DNA of 64,000 nucleotides from Tricholoma matsutake (lineage: Eukaryota > Basidiomycota > Agaricomycetes > Agaricales > Tricholomataceae), in assembly GCA_026075535.2 (NCBI GenBank), contig AP026540.1, positions 12,090,001 to 12,154,000 on the forward strand, read 5' to 3'. Under the pieces are notes generated by a model. That model saw only the letters and a list, made by a program, of their open reading frames with translations. It did no database searches and was not told the origin of the DNA. Within the stretch, counting starts at the first letter, position 1, and each line of letters opens with the position of its first letter. Below, piece by piece: positions 1-9,876 of the stretch. A program made the position numbers and the translations under genes.

Positions 1-6
1 CATTCC

Positions 7-45
7 AGCTCATCTTCTCTACTTACTAAGTAGAGAAGATGAGCT
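7..45. repeat. Perfect 19-bp hairpin
   Basis: Positions 7-25 (starting AGCTCATCTTC) are exactly reverse-complemented at 27-45 around a single-base loop. No gene or T-tract adjoins it, so it is not an obvious terminator. It may be the end of a foldback element cut by the window edge. Confidence 0.8.
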
Positions 46-1115
46 TTATTGAACGCATTGTGTCAACACTTCAATACTTCCGAGTCAAGTAATAGCTTCA
101 AGACGCAACACCTGTGATCTCCGAAGCATTGCTACTCCCATACTAACATGTTCAGTCCTATTCCATCATTCTTATTATCCCTTACCTCTCATTCTATGAT
201 CTTCACCTTCTACGGTATTATCTCTGACCTCTCGTTCTATGATCTTCACCCTCTACAACATATAACAGATTACTGACTTCTCTCCAGGTTACTCTGATCA
301 GATAAGATGAGATAACACTTGAAGCAGAGCTTCACAGACATGCCAATGGTCACTAGCATTTTCATCAACTATTCTTTCTTCCATTTCCTCGTCACCTCAT
401 CATCACCTACCAAGTGTAGGATGACTCTGTCTTCTACATTCAACCCTGCTTCTGGATGCACAATCCCTACTGGCAAAGATGATGTTTCTCTGTATCTTCA
501 TGGCTCTGAAGAACTTGATGTGAATGCTGCACTGGCATGGTGGCATCGACACGTAAGTTTGTTTGATTGTATATTCTCTGCGCTGCTTCTAATCTTTCAG
601 TAGCAGAACCAAGCCAAATTCCCTCTTCTCTTTGAAATAGCATTACAGCATGTTTGGATGACATCCGACTCTCTACAGTACCGCCACTCTTACACAATTC
701 CAGAGTCTAATCTCAACAAGCTATAAGGATTGTAATACGGTACATTACATTATATTCTTCTGCTGTGAGTTCTGACTGCTGTGTATTGTTATTGATAGAT
801 ACAAGCATACCTATTTTGGGGTGCTACTTCAGTGTCTATGCCAGTGATTCACTCGGTCAGTACTCTTTCAAGTCCAATTCCTATATCAACTAATCTTTCA
901 AGTTTCTGTAGTTATATTCTTGTTGGTGGCCATCAGGGTTCATTCATGGTTTCTTTTGCTCTGCGTTGGGTTGTTACTACTATTTCACTGACCTACACTC
1001 TTTGGATGTTTGTCTGCACATTATTAATAGAGTTTTCTTCATTTCCTGTCCTGGGTATGGCTATTCTTATTACAGACTTAGTACCTTACACACCTGGGAT
1101 GAGTATATAGTCTCA
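46..1115. other. Unassigned intergenic stretch
   Basis: I see no conserved domain. Short open frames exist on both strands but none resembles a known family. Two pyrimidine-rich near-repeats (ctctcattctatgatcttcacc type) lie at about 187-255. Confidence 0.5.
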
Positions 1116-1349
1116 TAGTATAGAAAGACTGGTCTGGACCGAAGGTAGGACTGATGAGAACTGGTCTCAACTGGTCTCAAAGATGACCAATTGAAACCAG
1201 TTGGTATACTACAACTGGACCAATGTGAACTGGTCCTATATGGTTTGGTCCAGTTGTCTGAAAATGAGGCTGTGGTCTCAACCAGTTGCGGTTGCAGTTG
1301 TGGCCAGTTATGGTCTAAAAACCGGACCAAACTGGACCTTAAAACACTA
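1116..1349. mobile_element. hAT-like non-autonomous element remnant
   Basis: The right end (about 1325-1349) reads CCGGACCAAACTGGACC then TTAAAACACTA. This is the inverted form of the TAGTG(C/T)TT..AGGTC..GG termini seen at 10464, 54365 and 61718. The interior is rich in GGTC/CCAGTT words shared by that family. The left end near 1116 is poorly preserved and no 8-bp target duplication is visible. It abuts the copia remnant at about 1353. Confidence 0.5.
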
Positions 1350-1352
1350 GTA

Positions 1353-1974
1353 TCCATCCTGACAACCGGTGAAAATGTTTCCCTATAATCAAATCTGGGT
1401 CATTGTGCATATCCCTTTGCCACTAATCTTGCTTGATACCTCACTACTTCCCCTTCTTTATTATGCTTCCTGACAAAGATCCATTTATTTTGATTGGTAC
1501 TGCATCGTGAGGTTTCTGGATGAGTTCCCAAGTCCCCTTCTCCAACAATAAATCCAATGCAATCTTCATGGCTTTTTGCCATTCAGGCCAATCCAGGGAG
1601 TTCTTTGCATCTTCAAGACTCATAAGTTCATCTCCAGCAACAATTGTGTAGACTTCTTCAATTGATAAGAAATTGTCATCTTCCTCATATACAAAAGGAT
1701 TGTGAAGGTACTTATAATCAGTACAAATTCCACACGTCTTCCATGGTTTGTCAATATCTATATCTTCCTGTGTTTCATTCCATTTTTGCTTCTTGGCCCC
1801 AAGGTTCCGAGTTGTATCATCAGAATCTGTTACACCCATTGGCGGTGTGCTACCTGCAGGCTCCCCCTCATGTGGCAAATCAGGTGTAATTTCAATATGG
1901 TCAGGAGATGTAGGTTGTTCTGAAGGTGTAATATTCCAGAAGTTGTGAGAGGTAAGTACTTTGCGAGTTTCCAC
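1353..1974 (-). pseudogene. copia-1 linker and N-terminal reverse transcriptase
   Basis: After an acidic linker the RVT_2 start is clear: [17 protein letters not shown], then in another frame [13 protein letters not shown] and RLVAKGYAQ. The next codon is TGA (1400-1402) where copia RTs have Arg or Gln, followed by RFDY and ETFSPVVR. The catalytic YVDD block is absent because the sequence ends at the hAT boundary. Confidence 0.85.
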
Positions 1975-2022
1975 ATTGTAATATTTTATGGCCCCAGTGC
2001 CATCATTGTAGCTGATATATGC

Positions 2023-2783
2023 TCAGTGTTTTGATTTTGGTAGCATTTTACAGGGTTTCTTTTGACCTTGTAGTAATATCCATATGTGGCTTCCAAATTC
2101 CTGTAAATGTGATACGTTGGGTTTTATATTATGCCATCCTTTGCAAGGTGTTGATTTTGGGAGATGTTTTATAAATGATTGATTATGGAGATAAGCCATG
2201 TGTAAAACTGCATATTCCCAAAGAAATTCGGGAAGTTGGTTGGCAGTTATCATGGCACATGATAGTTCAACAAGAGTCCTATTCATCCGCTCTGCAATGC
2301 CATTCTGTGAAGGTGAGTATGGTGCAGTTAGTCTTACTTCTATACCATGTTTATTACACCATTTTTCCAATTTCCACAATCAACTTGGATCCCCTTTGGT
2401 TTTTGGCCTTGAGTTATCAGATGTGCCAAATAATTTATTACTGCTTGCATTGAGTCCAATTTCTCTTTCAAACACTGGACAGTTATGTAGCATTTAGTGT
2501 CATCCACAAATAGCAAGTAGTATTGATTGCCATTTATAGATTTGATCATGTATTTTCCCCATAAGTCAATATGCATCAATTCTCTGGGTTCCGTTTGTCA
2601 CGTGGACAATTTAGGAAAGGGTTCTATGTGCTGCTTCACTTTGGTACATGTGATACAGTCTGGTTTAGGACTGTGTTTATCGACATTGAATCTGTTGACC
2701 AAATTTCTATCCAATAATTTCTGTAGGCCAGAATACCCAACATGACCAAAGCATCTGTGCCAGGTTTCCCAATTGAGTGGCAC
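2023..2783 (-). pseudogene. copia-1 GAG-pre-integrase and integrase core
   Basis: The HHCC zinc-binding region is visible as WHRCFGHVG and CITCTKVKQH at about 2630-2783. The integrase core follows with HIDLWGKY (first Asp of DDE), FVDD, IQVDCGNW (second Asp region) and SPSQNGIAERMNRT (Glu). The pieces sit in different frames around 2340-2380 and 2580-2600, so at least two frameshifts have occurred. Confidence 0.87.
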
Positions 2784-2837
2784 ATCATTATTGATGAATG
2801 ATCAGTGATCGGCGGCTTCTATTGTAAGCATCGGGTG

Positions 2838-3320
2838 TCAGTTGCATATAGTTAATTCCATCTTGTATAAGTGGTTGTTAACCTTGTTGCCTTGCGCTAT
2901 TTTCTTCCCCTCCTTAGTGATAAAGGTAATTCTTCCCTTTTCACCTGTATATCTTCCACTAGCTGCATCCCATTGCCCCAATGAAATCAAATTATTCTGT
3001 GTTCCAGGTATGTGGAGTACGTCCTCCAAGCGCAAAATATAGTTGTGACTGTTACATGTCAAAATTAATTCAAAAGTTCCATGGCCCTCAATTTTCGCTT
3101 CTTTACCACCTACACCTGTTATGGAACATTTTTCCACATGTGTGTATGCAATAAAGGCTTCTCTTTGATGCATAACATGCGAAGTTGTTGCTGAATTGGC
3201 TAACCAGTCATACCAGATCAATTGCTCATCATTTCCATCAAGGTTACAGGCTTCATATGTGTCAAAATTGTAAAGTTCTTCATTTACTGGAAATGCAATC
3301 AATTCCTCCCCCACATTCAA
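2838..3320 (-). pseudogene. copia-1 aspartic protease domain
   Basis: The segment shows the copia protease signature. The expected W-x-x-DSG-x-TSH active site reads WLANSATTSHV, so the catalytic Asp has become Asn and the following Gly has become Ala. Downstream DVLHIPG and NNLISLGQ are typical of the family (DVLYVPG...NLLSVG). With the catalytic Asp lost, polyprotein processing would fail even if the frame were open. Confidence 0.85.
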
Positions 3321-3600
3321 ATCCTCAGTACCTTTCTTTGATCCCTCTTTTTGCTTCTCTTTGCCCTTCTTTTTCCTCCAACAATCTCTTTCCTTATGTC
3401 CTATTTTTCCACAGTTCCAACATTTGTTACTGGCATATTTGTGACATTTACTTGACCAATGTCCTGGTCATTTACAATGTTTGCAATAAGGTTTGTTGGA
3501 GGATTTATGATCTGTGATGTGCTCTTCCAAAGTTTTATTAGTTCCGCTATTCTTCTGGGTATTAACCAGGTTTGTGCTAGAACCATTAGAATATTTGTTA
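3321..3600 (-). pseudogene. copia-1 Gag C-terminus with two zinc knuckles
   Basis: In one minus-strand frame two CCHC knuckles follow each other. The first has C-x2-C and HWSSKC but an in-frame TGA after CKHCK. The second is intact, CWNCGKIGHKERDC (C-x2-C-x4-H-x4-C), and is followed by a lysine-rich stretch leading into the protease. Zinc knuckles bind the element RNA in the Gag particle. The stop makes this copy non-functional. Confidence 0.8.
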
Positions 3601-3642
3601 TGAGATCATATCATACAAATTTTGTATTCCTCCCATAATAAG

Positions 3643-4068
3643 TATAAGGGCAACCTCAGCCTCTAGCAAAGGGAAATCTGAAGTTAAAATTATGCTACAT
3701 AATACAGGGATTGGGGGCGCACCTAGCAAAGGGAAATCCGAAGAGAAAACTCTAAGGATCCCCTTGCTGATGTCCAGTATATGTGAAGACGACAAAAATC
3801 AAATATAACCTAAAAATAGAAAAAGGTGGAGATAGGCGGATCAAGGCCGCCGAATGACATCATACCAAGGGGTATGTGTCGGAAGGGGTACTCCGCCTCT
3901 AAATATAAAAGTGTCAACATGTACAAACATGATAGCAAGGGAAAATTAGTAATAAAATCCGGAAAAATCATAGAAAATAAAGAATAGAAGGAAATGAGGT
4001 GGGGAAAAATATAGGACGAACATAAAAAATAGGAAAAACACACAGGGCACCTCCCTAGTCCCCTTACA
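3643..4068 (-). repeat. gypsy-1 3' LTR
   Basis: The plus strand runs TATAAGGG...CCCTTACA. On the coding strand it starts TGTAAGGGG and ends CCCTTATA, one base away from the canonical TG..CA inverted ends. It differs from the copy at 9264-9689 at four sites, three of them CG versus TG/CA. Confidence 0.93.
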
Positions 4069-4082
4069 TCACCCCCTCTCTA
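4069..4082 (-). other. gypsy-1 polypurine tract and pol stop
   Basis: On the coding strand AGAGAGGGGGTGA lies directly before the LTR start TGTAAGGGG, the expected primer site for plus-strand DNA synthesis. The pol stop TAG (4080-4082) overlaps its beginning. Confidence 0.85.
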
Positions 4083-4745
4083 AGATGCATTGCCCCGATG
4101 CATTCGAAATCGTATACGACCAAAGTCCGTGACTTGAATGCGACGCGGTGCAGCAGTGTGCCATCGGTGGAATTCCTTGATTAACTGAGGGGCATTTATG
4201 TCAGACTCTTCGACCCATGAGTTCTCCTCATACCCATAACCCTTCCAATGTACCAAATACTGGAGTTTTCCTCGACGTAAACGGCTGTCCAAGATTGACT
4301 CGACTTCATATTGGGGTTCTCCCTCGATCACTGTAGGTGGTGGTGGTGGGTGTGAATGGCGTCCCGGGAACGGATCTGGGGGAGCTGGAAGCAATTTGAC
4401 AACATGGAAGACGGGATGGAGTCTGGACATGGAGGCTGGGAGGCGTAGACGATAGGCATGTGTTCCAATGCACTTGACAATGGGGAAAGGTCCCAAGAAG
4501 CGATGAGTGAGTTTCTTGGATGGATGTGTAGTGGAAATGTCACTGGAGTCAAGATAAACTCGATCACCAACCTTGTACTGAGGGGTTGGGGAGTGCCGTT
4601 GGTTGTAAAATCGCGCCATGTCGTCCTTCGCCTTTGCTAAGGCTGCCCTTGCCTCCTCCAAGCTATCCCTCATGCGTTCTGTGAACTCATTCACTGTCTC
4701 GATGTGTGAGGGAGTTTGGCGAGGTTCAAATCCCATGCGTGGATG
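4080..4745 (-). CDS. gypsy-1 integrase C-terminus and chromodomain (pol, end)
   Basis: The 3' end of pol. The first part continues integrase (ARFYNQRH, YKVGDRVYL, KLTHRFLGPF, LHPVFHVVKL), the GPY/F-like module of chromoviral integrases. The last part is a chromodomain: YEVESILDSR, LQYLVHWKGY, NSWVEES, with the aromatic residues expected to read methylated histone H3 and steer integration into heterochromatin. The segment follows the TGA at 4746 in the same frame as the rest of pol, where LLDTG-R-HP is expected. It ends 12 bp from the LTR, leaving no room for a further ORF, unlike gypsy-2. Confidence 0.92.
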   Translation of the reverse strand, partial: HPRMGFEPRQTPSHIETVNEFTERMRDSLEEARAALAKAKDDMARFYNQRHSPTPQYKVGDRVYLDSSDISTTHPSKKLTHRFLGPFPIVKCIGTHAYRLRLPASMSRLHPVFHVVKLLPAPPDPFPGRHSHPPPPPTVIEGEPQYEVESILDSRLRRGKLQYLVHWKGYGYEENSWVEESDINAPQLIKEFHRWHTAAPRRIQVTDFGRIRFRMHRGNAS

Positions 4746-5714
4746 TCATCCAGTGTCTAAGAGGAAAGGGGTCTGTTGAGTGGAAGCATGGACATGGTTG
4801 TTGTATCCAAACTCAGCCAAAGGAAGGAGATCATCCCAATCGTCCTGGTGTTCATTGACAAAGAGGCAGATGTACTGCTCCAGTTCCTGGTTGACTCGCT
4901 CCATCTGGCCATCAGTTTGTGGGTGATAAGCGGTTGAAGTGAGGAGTTTGATCCCCAGGAGTCGGTACAGCTCACAAGTGACCTCTGCCATGAACTGAGG
5001 GCCACGATCCGAGAGGAAGGCACCAGGAAGTCCATGTAATTTCCACACGTGGTGGAGGTAGAGTCGAGCGGCACCTAGGGCACTGACAGTGGTGTGAGTG
5101 GGAATGAAGTGAGCGCGTTTTCCCACTGAGTCAACTGTGCACATCACCGCATCAAACCCGTTTGACTCTGGCAATTCCACCACAAAGTCGACGCTGACAA
5201 CATCCCAACGACTCTCTGGAACAGGAAGAGGGTGTAGCTCACCAATAGGCTTGCGACGAGGAACCTTGGTGTGTAAGCAAAGGTCACAAGTGCGACAATA
5301 CTGACCAATGAGCTGCAACATTTGTGGCCACCAATAGTTCTGTGAGGTGAGCTCCAAGGTCTTCCAGCGCCCGGGGTGGCCAGCAATCTGTGAGTCATGG
5401 TGTTGGGATATGATGCCCCGGCGAAGGTCTGGGTCATTGGGAACATAGATGTGATCCCTGAAATACAACAAGTCCTCCTTTTCAGCCCACTCTGCCGCAC
5501 GTAAGGAAAGGGTCGATCCCTTCCTCAGTTCTTTAACGGCTCGGGCGACAACATCCTCATGTAAACTGCTACGGTTTGTGCGACGAATGTCACATAGTAT
5601 GTCCCGCTCCTCGCCCTGGGGTGCGATGCCTTCCAGTGCCCAAATGGTGAACAGGTCTGGCTGCAACAGCACAATTTTTTGGTTGTCACCGCTGCCATCC
5701 CCATGGTCTGCACG
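4746..5714 (-). pseudogene. gypsy-1 integrase (pol, middle)
   Basis: The zinc-binding HHCC region (HHDSQIAGHPGRWKT ... CRTCDLCLHTK) is followed by the catalytic core: SVDFVVELP (first Asp), FLSDRGPQF (second Asp), TAYHPQTDGQMERVNQELE (Glu). All DDE residues are present. It is in the pol frame and bounded by TGA codons at 5715 (after DALS, where Arg is normal) and 4746. As sequenced it could be made only by readthrough. Confidence 0.93.
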
Positions 5715-6878
5715 TCAGGATAGGGCATCGGTCTTCCCCATGCTGCGACCCGGATGGTGGTGTAAGGAGAAGTCAAATCTAGATAGATACAGGGACCAAC
5801 GAGCTTGACGACGGTTCAATTTCTTGGCTGTCATGAAGTACTCGAGGTTCTTGTGATCCGTCCAAATTTCCACCTTGTGTTGGGCACCCTCGAGGAAGTG
5901 TTGCCACTCCTCAAGCGCACGCATTATCACCAACATCTCCTTGTCATGGATCTCGTAGTTTCTCTCTACAGCACTAAGGCTTTTGGAGTAGAACACAACA
6001 GGATGCCACTTCTGGTCCTCCGGAGACTGCTGAGACAACACGGCGCCCATCGCAAAGTCAGAACTGTCGGCTTCTACACGAAAAGGACGTGAATTGTCAG
6101 CAAAGGTAAGGATCGGAGCGGAAGTGACCATCTCCTTAAGCTTTTCGAACGCCTCCTGTTGTGCATTATCCCACCTCCATGCCTCCTTTCCTGTCAAGTC
6201 GAACAGCAGTCGTGCATGATGTGAGAAATCCTTGATAAAACACCGATAGAAATTGATGAAGCCCAGGAAAGACTGCACCTCCTTCTTGTTTGTGGGCGTC
6301 GGCCAAGCTGTGACCCTGTTTACCTTGATAGGATCCATCTCCACTTGACCCTCCAAGATAATCAGGCCGAGGTACTCGATCTTGGTCCTTTCGAACTCAC
6401 ATTTGTCCTGACGAAGGTAGAGTTTGTACCGTCGAAGTCGCTCTAGGACGAGGCACGTGATGCGACGGTGCTCTTCAACCGTGCGAGTGAAGATGAGGAT
6501 GTCGTCGAGATAGATGCAGACAACGCCTTCGAGGATGAGGTCATGGAAGATGTCGTTCATCATGGTCTGAAAGGTGGCAGGGCTATTAGTAAGGCCAAAG
6601 AACATGACAAGCGGTTCAAAAAGACCATGGTTGGTATGAAAGGCTGCCTTCCACTCATCTCCCTCCTTTATCCTCACATTATTATAGCCCCAATGGACAT
6701 CGAGCTTGGTGAAGTATCGGGCTCCACGGAGCTGGTTTACGAGTTTGGAGATGAGGGGTAGTGGGTAGCAATTTTTGACCGTGATGTTGTTGAGCCTTCT
6801 GTAGTCTTGAACCGGTCGAAGTGAGCCATCCTTCTTCTTGACAAAGAAAAAGGGAGAGGCCATGGGTGACTTCGATGG
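5715..6878 (-). pseudogene. gypsy-1 reverse transcriptase and RNase H (pol)
   Basis: Classical Ty3 RT: SPFFFVKKKDG, LRPVQDYRRLN, ARYFTKLDV, FGLTNSPATFQ, then IYLDDILIF with the two catalytic aspartates. RNase H follows with RVEADSSDFAMGAVLSQ (a diverged EADAS-type start), HDKEMLVIMRALEEW and IWTDHKNLEYF, ending HPGRSMGKTDALS. Domain length is normal. The TGA at 6879-6881 replaces the Arg of the usual SGRIRPSKSP, and the TGA at 5715 replaces the Arg of DALSR. Both fit CGA to TGA. Confidence 0.94.
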
Positions 6879-7319
6879 TCAAATACGTCCAGAGGCCAGG
6901 TGCTCGTCGATGAACTGGTCAAGCTGCCGTTGTTCTTCCGGAGAGAGAGGATAGACCTTGCAGGATGAAGGGGTTGCGCCGGGGGTGAGTTCGATCGCGT
7001 GATCCCATGGCTTACGTGCAGGAAGAGAGTCGAATGACTCCTTGGAGAACACATCTTCAAACTCATGGAGATGAGGGAGTAAGGAGTTAGTAGAGGATTT
7101 AGCAGCGTTGTTTTTGTGGAAGGCCTCGGCGAGGCGTTGGGATATGTTTGATGTGGCACACACCTCATGCGATGAGCAAATCGCAGTGTAGAAGATCCGA
7201 TCACCCTCCTCCACTTCCTCTGGGTCCTCATCATCATCATCCAAGTCCGGCATTAGATCAGGAACCCCTTCCAATTCCACTTCAGGTATAGGCAGGGGTC
7301 CAGCATGACACTTCTGAGT
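6879..7319 (-). pseudogene. gypsy-1 protease-RT linker region (pol)
   Basis: In-frame pol sequence between protease and RT. It has an acidic stretch (DLDDDDEDPEEVEEGD), then the pre-RT blocks [50 protein letters not shown], which are standard in chromoviral pol. The TGA codons at 7320 and 6879 bound it. Confidence 0.88.
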
Positions 7320-7991
7320 TCATCGTATTGCCGCCTTCTGTCCACGACGTTCTTGCCTGGCTTCTGTGAAACATGTCTGACAGCGGGATGGACATCGGCT
7401 CATGGTAACCTCCCCGGTGCGCCAGTCGACCTCTGGGTTATGGTCTCGAAGCCATGGATATCCCAAAATCACCTTTTGCTTTCCTAATTGAGTGACAGCA
7501 AAAAGGGCACGCTCACTATGATCTTTGTAATGGAGAACCAGGTCTGCAACCTCTCGGATGGCACCAGCTTCATTTGGGGATCCATCCACATTATATACAG
7601 GTATCGGACGTGAGAGTGAGCAAGTATTTAGACGATGTTGTTGTACCAGATGGGAATCGATGAAGAGACTGGTCGCACCAGAGTCCAGGAGCGCAGAGAC
7701 ACCAAGTATCTGTCCAGTGTCGGTCGTCTGCAGTTCGATGGCTAGGTTTAAGGAATGTGCAGAGGGAGTGGATGCCACAATATACTTGCGTGGTAGTTTA
7801 CGCTCCCATGATTTAATTTTGGGACATGGAGTAGAAGGAGAGATGGGGAGAGCAGGTACGTCTTTAGCCAACTTTGAAGGGTCAGAGAGGGGAGCAGTCA
7901 TAGAAATGGATTCATTCTCCGGGGATTCAACTGACAAGACTTCAAAGCAGTTATGGACAGGCAGTGAGGGCATACAATTCACTCGCTGCAA
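7320..7991 (-). pseudogene. gypsy-1 aspartic protease (pol, start)
   Basis: Retropepsin-like domain with the active site ALLDSGATSLFID and downstream KQKVILGYPWLRDHNPEVDW, both typical of Ty3 proteases. No ATG is needed: the frame is -1 relative to gag and overlaps its end by 13 nt (7979-7991), so pol would be reached by a -1 frameshift. The next pol segment is cut off by TGA at 7320-7322. Confidence 0.9.
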
Positions 7992-9226
7992 ATAGGAAAA
8001 TCCTGCTCCTCTACAACTTCCAACTTAATCTCCTCTGCAACTTGATCCTTCGCTTCCTCAACATCTACAAGCGCCAACAAATCTTGCAGGAGTTTGTCTC
8101 GTCCCTTGGGGGTGAGCATGCGGATATCCTGACAATGGGGACACGCTCCAGCCCTGTGTCCAGGTTCCCCACAACGGTAGCAGAGATCCAACTTACGTGC
8201 ACGGCTGCGGGCTGCATCAACATCCATTGGTACTGGGACATTGACAGCTGGTGTGGGAGTTTGACGAGCAGGAATGGGGTTAGGGCGGGGGAGGCTTCGA
8301 TTGAAGGTGTAGGGTGTATGAGTGGTAGTTGGAGCACGGAATGCAGCATTAAACGCCGCATTTGTGAGTCGGTTCTCGTCACAGAGTGAAGCAGCTTCAT
8401 ACCAAGCAAGGATATCATCGTCCGCTGGGCGCCCTTCCAACATCTGTGCAATCTGGTCCTGAATTTCTCGGTGGAGCCCCCGTTGGAACTTCACCACCAC
8501 TGGTAACCCACTCCCATATCCTGCCATGTCCACCAAATCCTTGAACTCATCGATATAGTCGTCCACGGATCGACATCCCTGGTGGTAAGTGGATGACTCA
8601 AGTCGTGTCACTGCTCGGTGGCGTTCATTGAGGGGGCAGAAGTGGCGTATGAACTCAGCTCGAAAGTCACCCCAAGTGGAGAAAGGTAGAGAACCGAGTT
8701 CCTTAGTTTGACGTAGGATACGGTCCACATAGAGATAGGCGCGTTCAGATTTCATGTATGTGAAGGCCCAATAAATTTTTGCAGCCTCATCGACGAATTG
8801 ATGCGACTGGAGACTAATGTATAACTCACAGGAATTAAGGAATGCACGTCCCTGTGCACGTGCACCATTAAATTCGGCAGGGGGGGACAGTTTGATCTGG
8901 GCATGTTCCTTAGTGGACGCGTTTGGCAAAACGTCATTGTTGGGTGCGTTTGGAGTTGTGAAGGGGGAACTATTAGTTGTAGGGTTAGCCTGGAGGGTCC
9001 TAACGAAGTTTTCAATTGTAGATTTAAGCGAGTCGATTTGCGCCCGCATTCCGGAAACGTCACTTTCAAGCGCGTCAAAGCGTTCTGATGCGTCCATGTC
9101 GCTAGGGAGCGCGTTTGGCGAAAATGGCGGCGTAATAAAGGTGAGAGTATCTGGAACAGTGTGTAGGGACTCTGTGGAGCTTTGGGAAGCGTCGTCCAGT
9201 CCGTACCTGCCTATTTTGGGCAGCAC
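7979..9226 (-). CDS. gypsy-1 Gag
   Basis: An intact 415-residue reading frame. The N-terminal third is Ser/Pro/Asn-rich. The middle carries the retrotransposon gag domain (FNGARAQGRAFLNSCELY, WGDFRAEFIRHF, YHQGCRSVDDYIDEF). The C-terminus holds one zinc knuckle, CYRCGEPGHRAGAC (C-x2-C-x4-H-x4-C). Gag forms the virus-like particle in the cytoplasm and packages RNA. The ATG at 9226 lies 38 nt inside the 5' LTR boundary, so the untranslated leader between LTR and gag is very short. Confidence 0.93.
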   Translation of the reverse strand: MLPKIGRYGLDDASQSSTESLHTVPDTLTFITPPFSPNALPSDMDASERFDALESDVSGMRAQIDSLKSTIENFVRTLQANPTTNSSPFTTPNAPNNDVLPNASTKEHAQIKLSPPAEFNGARAQGRAFLNSCELYISLQSHQFVDEAAKIYWAFTYMKSERAYLYVDRILRQTKELGSLPFSTWGDFRAEFIRHFCPLNERHRAVTRLESSTYHQGCRSVDDYIDEFKDLVDMAGYGSGLPVVVKFQRGLHREIQDQIAQMLEGRPADDDILAWYEAASLCDENRLTNAAFNAAFRAPTTTHTPYTFNRSLPRPNPIPARQTPTPAVNVPVPMDVDAARSRARKLDLCYRCGEPGHRAGACPHCQDIRMLTPKGRDKLLQDLLALVDVEEAKDQVAEEIKLEVVEEQDFPICSE

Positions 9227-9263
9227 GTTCGCGATTTTCGGGCCTTAGGGGAGAGTTTTCTAC

Positions 9264-9689
9264 TATAAGGGCAACCTCAGCCTCTAGCAAAGGGAAATCC
9301 GAAGTTAAAATTATGCTACATAATACAGGGATTGGGGGCGCACCTAGCAAAGGGAAATCCGAAGAGAAAACTCTAAGGATCCCCTTGCTGATGTCCAGTA
9401 TATGTGAAGACGACAAAAATCAAATATAACCTAAAAATAGAAAAAGGCGGAGATAGGCGGATCAAGGCCGCCGAATGACATCATACCAAGGGGTATGTGT
9501 CGGAAGGGGTACTCCGCCTCTAAATATAAAAGTGTCAACATGTACAAACATGATAGCAAGGGAAAATTAGTAATAAAATCCGGAAAAATCATAGAAAATG
9601 AAGAATAGAAGGAAATGAGGTGGGGAAAAATATAGGATGAACATAAAAAATAGGAAAAACACACAGGGCACCTCCCTAGTCCCCTTACA
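9264..9689 (-). repeat. gypsy-1 5' LTR
   Basis: Same length (426 bp) and ends as the copy at 3643-4068. It should hold the element promoter. On its outer side it runs directly into the tyrosine-recombinase relic at 9690. Confidence 0.93.
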
Positions 9690-9876
9690 GGATCAGTGTT
9701 TTGGTGGACACTCTCCATGCACTGGGTACACCACATTTCTGGCTTCTTTAGGGATTTCAGAATCAATCATACAAGTGGTTGGACACTGTTCTTTGGAGGC
9801 CTGGAAAATATACATCCAGGAAAACCCTGCTATCAGAATTGAACAGCAACTCCCAGATGTCTGTCTGCACAATTAG
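9690..9876 (+). pseudogene. Tyrosine recombinase C-terminal relic (DIRS- or Crypton-like)
   Basis: A plus-strand frame reads GGHSPCTGYTTFLASLGIS, then IIQVVGHCSLEAWKIYI and ends at a stop at 9874. This matches the C-terminal boxes of eukaryotic tyrosine recombinases (GHSFRIGxTTxLxxxG ... VxxxGRWSSxAWxxYI), where His-x-x-Arg and Trp/His are catalytic. Here the HxxR Arg is Cys (TGC) and the GRW Arg is His (CAC), both explainable by CpG transitions from CGC. The N-terminal part is missing because the gypsy-1 LTR begins at the boundary. No RT or RNase H of a DIRS element is visible nearby, so DIRS and Crypton origins cannot be separated. Confidence 0.7.

Larger units (their letters stand above)
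1353..3642 (-). mobile_element. Ty1/copia retrotransposon remnant (copia-1)
   Basis: Reading leftward on the minus strand the order is gag zinc knuckles, protease, GAG-pre-integrase, integrase, start of reverse transcriptase. This is the Pseudoviridae-type order with integrase before RT. The 5' side is cut by the gypsy-1 LTR at 3643. The 3' side stops in early RT next to a hAT end at 1349, so the rest of RT, RNase H and the LTR are missing. A related copy supplying RT-RNase H lies at 56022-57480 and aligns from about 1353. The reading frame is broken by stops and frameshifts, so the element is dead. Confidence 0.88.
3643..9689 (-). mobile_element. Ty3/gypsy chromovirus (gypsy-1), full length
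   Basis: Two 426-bp LTRs in direct orientation enclose gag and pol on the minus strand in the order gag, PR, RT, RNase H, IN, chromodomain. The LTRs differ by four transitions in my comparison, so the insertion is fairly young. Pol is one continuous frame broken by four TGA codons (7320, 6879, 5715, 4746), at least three at places where the family has arginine. Flanks do not match as a target duplication (ATAAG left, GGATC right). The left neighbour is copia-1 and the right neighbour is a tyrosine-recombinase relic, so recombination between two copies or a later rearrangement is likely. Confidence 0.95.

Noticed and set aside
3598..4043. ORFs in the gypsy-1 LTRs (MSSSHILDISKG..., MCFSYFLCSSY...)
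   Set aside because: They occur identically in both LTRs (also 9102-9766) and are chance frames in the LTR.
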